This document shows, in pieces, positions 16,122-21,420 of a DNA stretch of 21,420 nt; within the stretch, counting starts at the first letter, position 1, and each line of letters opens with the position of its first letter. Position numbers and translations under genes: made by a program. The notes below the pieces were generated by a model, which saw only the letters and a program-made list of their open reading frames with translations, did no database searches and had not been told where the DNA came from. Origin of the DNA: JAZDFH01 sp043808035 (lineage in GTDB: Bacteria; Patescibacteriota; Minisyncoccia; UBA6257; Colwellbacteraceae); NCBI GenBank assembly GCA_043808035.1, contig JAZDFH010000008.1:1-21420 (forward strand), read 5' to 3'.

Positions 16122-17453
16122 TTACATGTTAAAAATAAAAAACTTTATTGTTTTTATTATAATAAGCAAATTAAAAATAAATGATTTCTCTTTTAAATAG
16201 TAGATATCATATTTTAATTTCTCTCGCGCGTCTTCTATTGACGATCCATACCGATAATTGATCTGTGACCAACCGGTCAATCCTGGTTTGACGATATGCC
16301 GCACATCATAATACGGAATATGTTTCCGTAACTCTTTAACGAATTCAGGACGCTCCGGACGCGGACCGACGAACGACAAATCTCCTTTCAAAATGTTGAA
16401 TAATTGCGGTAACTCATCCACATGAGTGAATCGCAATAACTTCCCTATCATCGTTGTCCGAGGATCATCTTTTTGCGCCCATTGCGGGCCGTTCTTTTCC
16501 GCATCCATCTTCATAGTCCGAAACTTATACAATGTAAAATACGTTCCCCCTTTTCCTACACGGACCTGCTTATAAATAATCCGACCTCGAGAGGTACATT
16601 TTATTAGAATAGCGACCATACAAAAAATAGGAGAAAACAATCCCAACAATAAGATCGCAAGGGAACAATCAAACATCCGTTCATACGATCCGTATACTTT
16701 ATTTTTTGAAGCAACCTTCTCGACGAACCAATATTCCTGTATCACTTCGATAGGCACTTTTTGAAATAACATCTCATAAAACGTAACTGAATCAAAAAAC
16801 TCTTTCTGTGAAGGCAGTATCGTCTCATAAATAACACGCTGTACCATCCCATCCTTTCGAATAAGTGGTAAAGCAACAACAACCACATCACTCTCTCGGA
16901 AACAATCAGAGCCCAACATAGCACAGATCTTATGTTCATCAGCTGATGGAGAACAATAAACAAGCTCATATCCAAGATATGGATTTTCTTCAATATAGGC
17001 GGCAACAATTGCAAGTTCGGGAGTATCGCCCGCTAAAATGATTTTCGTTCGTGCACCATAGGTGATAAAAAATTTGATCTCCACAACACGAATACAAAAA
17101 TCAATCAGACCAAAAAAGAAAACGAAAAGTATCAAATTGGTTTTTGGAGTCAACAAAAACAGAGGTGCCGATATATAAAAAATTATTATTGAGACAAAAA
17201 CACCAACACTTATCGTGGGAAGAAATACTCTAAACAGATGAGATGCACTTTTATGTACATGCGATTGATATAATCCCGCTATATAAAAAAGCAGTAACCA
17301 TAATAAAAATAATGCGGAAAAAAGACCGATATGTATCAAAAGATTTTCGCGGATATCCGAAAATGGATATCGCACAAACAACATCGCAAGAAAAGCGGCA
17401 TACCATGCCACCCCGTCAAGGAATATCATTATGAGTATGCGCACCTTTTTCAT
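16122..17453 (-). CDS. Polyprenyl-phosphate hexose-1-phosphate transferase (WbaP/WcaJ-type, initiating enzyme)
   Basis: A 443-aa large monotopic phosphoglycosyl transferase. Four N-terminal membrane segments (about 5-27, 41-62, 79-101, 105-123) precede a Rossmann-like domain (about 136-240) and the catalytic Bac_transf domain (PF02397) that starts with the re-entrant helix near 261-284. Catalytic elements are KFRTMKMDAE (310-319), DDPRTTMIGKLLR (329-341), the Asp-Glu dyad D346/E347 in HVDELPQL and GDLSFVGPRPERPEF (357-371), then KPGLTGWSQINYRYG. It transfers a sugar-1-phosphate from a UDP-sugar to undecaprenyl phosphate, starting glycan assembly. It lies 17 nt downstream of the response regulator gene on the same strand. 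Confidence 0.92.
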   Translation of the reverse strand: MKKVRILIMIFLDGVAWYAAFLAMLFVRYPFSDIRENLLIHIGLFSALFLLWLLLFYIAGLYQSHVHKSASHLFRVFLPTISVGVFVSIIIFYISAPLFLLTPKTNLILFVFFFGLIDFCIRVVEIKFFITYGARTKIILAGDTPELAIVAAYIEENPYLGYELVYCSPSADEHKICAMLGSDCFRESDVVVVALPLIRKDGMVQRVIYETILPSQKEFFDSVTFYEMLFQKVPIEVIQEYWFVEKVASKNKVYGSYERMFDCSLAILLLGLFSPIFCMVAILIKCTSRGRIIYKQVRVGKGGTYFTLYKFRTMKMDAEKNGPQWAQKDDPRTTMIGKLLRFTHVDELPQLFNILKGDLSFVGPRPERPEFVKELRKHIPYYDVRHIVKPGLTGWSQINYRYGSSIEDAREKLKYDIYYLKEKSFIFNLLIIIKTIKFFIFNM

Positions 17454-17470
17454 AACAAACCCTCTATCTT

Positions 17471-17872
17471 TTATTCAAAAGATCCTTGGTCTGGATGATC
17501 AAGAAATTGTTTTATCTTCTTTATCAAGTCTTCAATCGAAGTCTTCGCTTTTACATAATACCCAACTGCCCCCAACTGTTTCCCTCTTGCAACATCATTT
17601 TCTTGACCAAGGTTCGATATAACAACAATCGGCGCCTTATGAATCAATGGATTAGATTGAATCTCCTCCATCACCTCAAAACCAGACTTTCGTGGTAAAA
17701 TGATATCGAGCAACACCAAATCAAGTTGAGTAGATTCTAATATTTTCAATGCTTCATCGCCATCGTGAGCTTTGATAACTACCACTCCTGCACGCTGAAG
17801 GCGAGTTGAAAGTAATTGTGAAAGGAAGACATCGTCTTCCACAAGAAGAACTGTTTTTTGACCGTCTGCCAT
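17471..17872 (-). CDS. Single-domain response regulator (REC only)
   Basis: A 133-aa receiver domain without output domain. The acidic pocket is E12-D13-D14 (LLVEDDVF), the phospho-acceptor is D56 in LVLLDIILP, the switch residue is S86 in VVISNLG, and the conserved Lys is K108 in GYYVKAK, where the usual Pro after Lys is Ala. It belongs to the CheY/PilH-like group and would act by protein contact. It directly precedes the initiating phosphoglycosyl transferase with 17 nt between, which suggests co-expression. A histidine kinase fragment is at the right edge (21205-21420) but need not be its partner. No Shine-Dalgarno is seen. Confidence 0.88.
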   Translation of the reverse strand: MADGQKTVLLVEDDVFLSQLLSTRLQRAGVVVIKAHDGDEALKILESTQLDLVLLDIILPRKSGFEVMEEIQSNPLIHKAPIVVISNLGQENDVARGKQLGAVGYYVKAKTSIEDLIKKIKQFLDHPDQGSFE

Positions 17873-17894
17873 TTATATTATTCTATGGTTTATA

Positions 17895-17934
17895 TTTCTT
17901 TCTTTTTTTAAGTATACCAAAAAAAAGAAAGAAA
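17895..17934. repeat. Perfect 15-bp A/T inverted repeat around a TATACT box
   Basis: The arms 17895-17909 and 17920-17934 are exact reverse complements and consist of Py/Pu runs with C interruptions. The 10-nt loop contains GTATAC. On the minus strand the loop supplies TATACT (17911-17916), a candidate -10 for the response regulator with a leader near 30 nt. A terminator for the 16S transcript is an alternative, though the stem has few G-C pairs. Confidence 0.4.
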
Positions 17935-17975
17935 CACCACGATTCAATCTTTTTTTATTGTAGAAAAATTAATAC

Positions 17976-17996
17976 GAATCTTTTTTAGTTGCTCTA
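17976..17996 (-). repeat. 3' arm of the pre-16S processing stem
   Basis: These 21 nt are the exact reverse complement of 19751-19771 on the other side of the 16S gene. After one mismatch, another 4 bp pair (17971-17974 with 19773-19776). Long stems enclosing 16S are RNase III substrates in bacteria. The arm marks the trailer of the precursor. Confidence 0.85.
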
Positions 17997-18000
17997 TACG

Positions 18001-18050
18001 AGTCGAGACAAAAGGCTCCTCGACTAACACCTCCCCGAAAAAGTTCGGGG
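18001..18050 (-). other. Two small hairpins in the 16S trailer
   Basis: AGTCGAG (18001-18007) pairs with CTCGACT (18019-18025) around an 11-nt loop, and CCCCGAA (18033-18039) pairs with TTCGGGG (18044-18050) around a 4-nt loop. Both lie between the predicted mature 16S 3' end and the processing stem, so they are trailer structures. The second is not followed by a U-run in the transcribed direction and is not a classic terminator. Confidence 0.55.
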
Positions 18051-18062
18051 TCTATTCTTAAA

Positions 18063-19740
<1,678 letters not shown>

Positions 19741-19750
19741 AAAAGTGCGT

Positions 19751-19771
19751 TAGAGCAACTAAAAAAGATTC
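19751..19771 (-). repeat. 5' arm of the pre-16S processing stem
   Basis: These 21 nt are perfectly complementary to 17976-17996. The arm lies about 10 nt upstream of the predicted mature 16S 5' end, so the leader between stem and rRNA is very short. Confidence 0.85.
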
Positions 19772-19841
19772 TTATTTTTTAATGCTATAATTTTTCTATT
19801 TTTTTAATTTTTAATGATCTTGCCAGTATTGAACAAGACAA

Positions 19842-19860
19842 ACCAAATCAACGATTTGGT
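19842..19860. other. Leader hairpin at the 16S transcription start
   Basis: ACCAAATC (19842-19849) and GATTTGGT (19853-19860) are perfect complements around 3 nt. On the minus strand it is the first structure transcribed from the predicted start near 19861. It could stabilise the precursor 5' end or be a protein site. The remaining leader, 19772-19841, is AT-rich and shows nothing else. Confidence 0.5.
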
Positions 19861-19867
19861 AATACCA

Positions 19868-19896
19868 ATCTTACAAGTCTCTCTATGTCTTGTCAA
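19868..19896 (-). promoter_or_regulatory. 16S rRNA promoter
   Basis: Minus strand: TTGACA (19891-19896, perfect -35), a 17-nt spacer and TAAGAT (19868-19873, 4 of 6). Predicted start is near 19861, about 120 nt upstream of the mature 16S. This is the only perfect -35 noticed near a gene start in the window, which suits an rRNA gene. Confidence 0.65.
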
Positions 19897-19918
19897 ATCC
19901 AATATGCAGTGCTAATAT
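19890..19918 (+). promoter_or_regulatory. rpmE-prfA promoter, -35 shared with the 16S promoter
   Basis: Plus strand: TTGTCA (19890-19895, 5 of 6), a 17-nt spacer and TAATAT (19913-19918). Predicted start is near 19925, leaving a leader of about 25 nt before the rpmE ATG. The -35 overlaps the oppositely directed -35 of the 16S promoter in the 7-bp TTGTCAA, so the two RNA polymerases should compete. Confidence 0.6.
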
Positions 19919-19949
19919 AACTGCGATACTTTTTATAACATACATTTTT

Positions 19950-20171
19950 ATGAAAAACAATATTCATCCTAAATATTACGAAAAAGCAACCATAACATGC
20001 GCATGCGGTCATATGTTTACTATCGGTGCAACAAAAGAAAAAATCCAAATTGAAATTTGTAGCAAATGTCATCCATTTTATACAGGCAAAGAAAAACTGA
20101 TCGATACTGCAGGAAGAATTGAAAAGTTTAAAGCACGCCGTGCAGCTTCAGAAACAGAAAAAGGGAAATAG
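19950..20171 (+). CDS. rpmE: Large subunit ribosomal protein bL31, zinc-binding form
   Basis: A 73-aa protein of normal L31 length. It begins MKNNIHPKYYEKATITCACG and has the four zinc ligands C17, C19, C37 and C40 (CAC and CSKC), followed by HPFYTGKEKLIDTAGRIEKF, closely like E. coli L31 (HPFFTGKQ...GGRVDRF). The Cys set marks it as the zinc-containing type rather than the zinc-free paralogue. An in-frame ATG at 19890 was not used because the conserved N-terminus begins at 19950 and the upstream ATG overlaps the promoter. The stop is 2 nt before the prfA start, so the two are translated in tandem. Confidence 0.93.
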   Translation: MKNNIHPKYYEKATITCACGHMFTIGATKEKIQIEICSKCHPFYTGKEKLIDTAGRIEKFKARRAASETEKGK

Positions 20172-20173
20172 TC

Positions 20174-20911
20174 ATGGAAAAATTGCTGCTTGAAATACGC
20201 GCCGGTGCAGGCGGAGATGAGGCAGCGATATTCGCCGCAGACCTCGTTCGTATGTACCAACGTTTCGCCGAAAAAAACGGATGGAAATTTCGTGTTCTTG
20301 ATATTAATCAAACAACACTTGATGGATATAAATCGTTTGTCGCGGAGATTAAAGGAGAAAATATCGAATCTTCGTATCGATACGAATCAGGAGTACACCG
20401 TGTCCAACGTATACCAAAAACCGAAAAAGCAGGAAGAGTACATACCTCAACAGCATCAGTCGCCGTTATGCCTGTCGTTGAACCGCAAGAATTTGATCTT
20501 AATCCAAGCGATTTGGAAATCACTTTTTTTCGCGCATCCGGACCTGGTGGTCAAAATGTAAACAAAGTTGAAACCGCCGTCAGAATACTTCATAAACCAA
20601 CAGGAGTTATTGTTTCTTCTCAATCCGAGCGGTCACAAAGTGCAAACAAAGAACACGCTATGAGTATTCTGCGTTCGAAAATATACGAAGAGCAAAAACG
20701 TATTGAGGCTGAAAAACGCGGTGAATTGAGAAGGAATCAAATTGGCTCTAATGACCGATCGGAAAAAATTCGAACCTACAATTTTCCCCAAGATAGAATA
20801 ACCGACCACCGTATCGGAAAAAAATGGCATGACATAGAATCAATCCTTGAAGGAAATATGGAACCCATTGTAAAAACTTTTAAGAAAGCAGAACAGGATG
20901 CGAAAAAATGA
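20174..20911 (+). CDS. prfA: Peptide chain release factor 1, lacking N-terminal domain 1
   Basis: A 245-aa class I release factor against about 360 aa in E. coli. The start MEKLLLEIRAGAGGDEAAIF aligns with E. coli RF1 near residue 110, so the helical domain 1 is absent. Domains 2-4 are complete: HRVQRIPKTE (75-84) holds the PxT codon-recognition motif of RF1 (here PKT, residues 81-83), and ASGPGGQNVN (121-130) holds the catalytic GGQ (125-127). NRTYNFPQ-type sequence near the end (IRTYNFPQDRITDHRIG) is also conserved. RF1 releases peptides at UAA and UAG. Domain 1 contacts the L11 region and RF3 in other bacteria. No frameshifted domain 1 is possible upstream, since rpmE ends 2 nt before. TGA stop; no prmC follows. 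Confidence 0.92.
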   Translation: MEKLLLEIRAGAGGDEAAIFAADLVRMYQRFAEKNGWKFRVLDINQTTLDGYKSFVAEIKGENIESSYRYESGVHRVQRIPKTEKAGRVHTSTASVAVMPVVEPQEFDLNPSDLEITFFRASGPGGQNVNKVETAVRILHKPTGVIVSSQSERSQSANKEHAMSILRSKIYEEQKRIEAEKRGELRRNQIGSNDRSEKIRTYNFPQDRITDHRIGKKWHDIESILEGNMEPIVKTFKKAEQDAKK

Positions 20912-20933
20912 ATTACGAATCTGGAATCTTAAG

Positions 20934-20968
20934 AAAAATGAGAAACGAATTTCGTTTCTCATTTTTTA
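20934..20968 (+). terminator. Rho-independent terminator after prfA
   Basis: The arms 20934-20949 and 20951-20966 are exact complements; allowing a 5-nt loop, about 14 bp form, with GAGAAACG/CGTTTCTC at the core and a T-run after it. The symmetrical A/T flanks could allow bidirectional use, so it may also end the histidine kinase transcript from the right. Confidence 0.8.
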
Positions 20969-21204
20969 TTCATGTTCATAATTCTATAAATACATAATAT
21001 TTTTTAATACCAAATGCCAAAATCCACCCGCCCGAACGACTGATGTATTCAGTCGGGCGGGAATTCCAAATGAATGACAAAGAACTCAAAACGCAAAGGT
21101 AAGAACGTAAAGCTTCAACGCAAAACTCAAAAATAAGTTCGATGTTTCGATGTATTTTTAAAGTTTTAGTTGCAATTTTGAATTTTGACTTTTTAATTTT
21201 GATT
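20969..21204. other. Intergenic AT-rich stretch with a GC-rich hairpin
   Basis: No gene is supported. The only strong structure is the hairpin at 21027-21061, listed separately. The rest (21062-21204) is AT-rich with runs of AAAACTCAAAA and TTTTGAATTTT type and looks like ordinary spacer between convergent transcription units. Confidence 0.5.
21027..21061. repeat. GC-rich bulged hairpin, possible dispersed extragenic repeat
   Basis: CCCGCC (21027-21032) pairs with GGCGGG (21056-21061), and CGACTGA (21037-21043) pairs with TCAGTCG (21049-21055). The 4-nt CGAA (21033-21036) is bulged on the left arm; an alternative uses a 9-bp outer stem, CCCGCCCGA/TCGGGCGGG. It stands out in AT-rich spacer. 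No T-run follows on the plus strand. A repeat-family identity is only a guess from composition. Confidence 0.5.
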
Positions 21205-21420
21205 TTATACCGGTATCTCCACCACAAACACACTCCCCGTGTCTCGGCCAGCAGACTCCGCATGAATCACTCCACCATGAGCCTCAACGATTTGTTTCGT
21301 AAGCATCAGTCCTATCCCTCTTCCTGTGGCATTCATCTCTTTTGCGATACTGCCTCTCTCAAATGATCTCGTGAATATTTTCTCTTTCTCTTCGCCTGTC
21401 ATTCCTATACCCGTGTCTGT
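21205..21420 (-). CDS. Sensor histidine kinase, C-terminal ATP-binding end (partial, runs off right edge)
   Basis: 71 codons are visible on the minus strand. They hold the end of a HATPase_c domain: DTGIGM (G1 box), EKIFTRSFERG (F-box region), GRGIGLMLTKQIVEAHGG (G2 box with the helix after it) and the closing strands TGSVFVVEIPV. The His-containing dimerisation domain and any sensor lie outside the window. The start at 21402 suggested by an internal ATG is inside the G1 box and is not real. It may pair with the lone receiver protein at 17471-17872, but adjacency is not close enough to prove this. Confidence 0.9.
   Translation of the reverse strand, partial: TDTGIGMTGEEKEKIFTRSFERGSIAKEMNATGRGIGLMLTKQIVEAHGGVIHAESAGRDTGSVFVVEIPV

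Noticed and set aside
15951..16184. Plus-strand 77-codon frame
   Set aside because: It overlaps the conserved end of the phosphoglycosyl transferase, has no family likeness, and the opposite strand looks more protein-like.
17454..17466. GAGGG before the ATG at 17453 as a real Shine-Dalgarno
   Set aside because: The 16S tail has no partner for it, and no other gene in the glycan block has a similar site.
18027..18038. CACCTCC on the plus strand near the 16S 3' end as a displaced anti-SD
   Set aside because: The 16S is read from the minus strand, where this is GGAGGUG, the SD sense; it also lies beyond the aligned mature 3' end.
20976..21402. Frames 20976-21263 (minus) and 21142-21366 (plus)
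   Set aside because: They run through spacer or antisense to the histidine kinase and show no domain.

Overview
The window looks like a chromosomal segment of a small-genome Patescibacteria (CPR) member, most likely of the Parcubacteria side. The reasons are an AT-rich genome, a lone 16S rRNA gene not followed by 23S, a divergent 16S with an insertion and mismatches to universal primers, type IV pilin and single-domain response-regulator genes, and many compact glycosylation genes. No database search was possible, so the taxonomic call is inference. TGA is used as a normal stop (for example by the genes ending at 1613 and 20911), so the code appears to be standard table 11.

Layout. (1) The left edge (1-35, minus) holds the first codons of a type IV prepilin-like gene. 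It is divergent from an O-antigen ligase/polymerase-like membrane protein (282-1613) and a membrane-anchored TPR protein (1610-2224). (2) From 2235 to 17453 there is a surface-glycan cluster with mixed gene orientations: a GT4, a methyltransferase, a dehydratase/reductase SDR pair, several GT2 enzymes, a GT25, two GT-D-fold enzymes, a second Zn-ribbon methyltransferase, a Wzx-type flippase, an FkbM-like methyltransferase, a DXD-type (GT32-like) transferase, and finally a WbaP-type phosphoglycosyl transferase that would start glycan assembly on the lipid carrier. (3) A stand-alone REC-domain response regulator (17471-17872) lies directly upstream of the phosphoglycosyl transferase on the same strand. 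(4) 18063-19740 (minus) is a 16S rRNA gene. (5) Divergently from it run rpmE (L31) and a short prfA (RF1), then a terminator, a GC-rich hairpin, and at the right edge the C-terminal end of a histidine kinase on the minus strand.

The genes of the glycan block cover most steps of a Wzx/Wzy-like pathway: priming (16122-17453), sugar-nucleotide synthesis (4815-6554), stepwise glycosyl transfer, methylation, flipping (11441-12742) and polymerisation or ligation (282-1613). The divergent pilin start makes glycosylation of pilins or another surface protein a reasonable alternative to a capsule.

The most striking signal is in the translation genes. The 16S 3' end keeps helix 45 and the following AUCA, but the anti-Shine-Dalgarno core is replaced by an A/U tract. 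In agreement, the genes here lack clear Shine-Dalgarno sites, and several have a -10-like box only 7-9 nt before the start codon, suggesting leaderless or nearly leaderless mRNAs. The same 16S has a ~120-nt AT-rich insertion in the helix 17 region enclosed by an inverted repeat, and a 21-bp perfect processing stem that defines a 16S-only transcript. The adjacent RF1 lacks its whole N-terminal domain.
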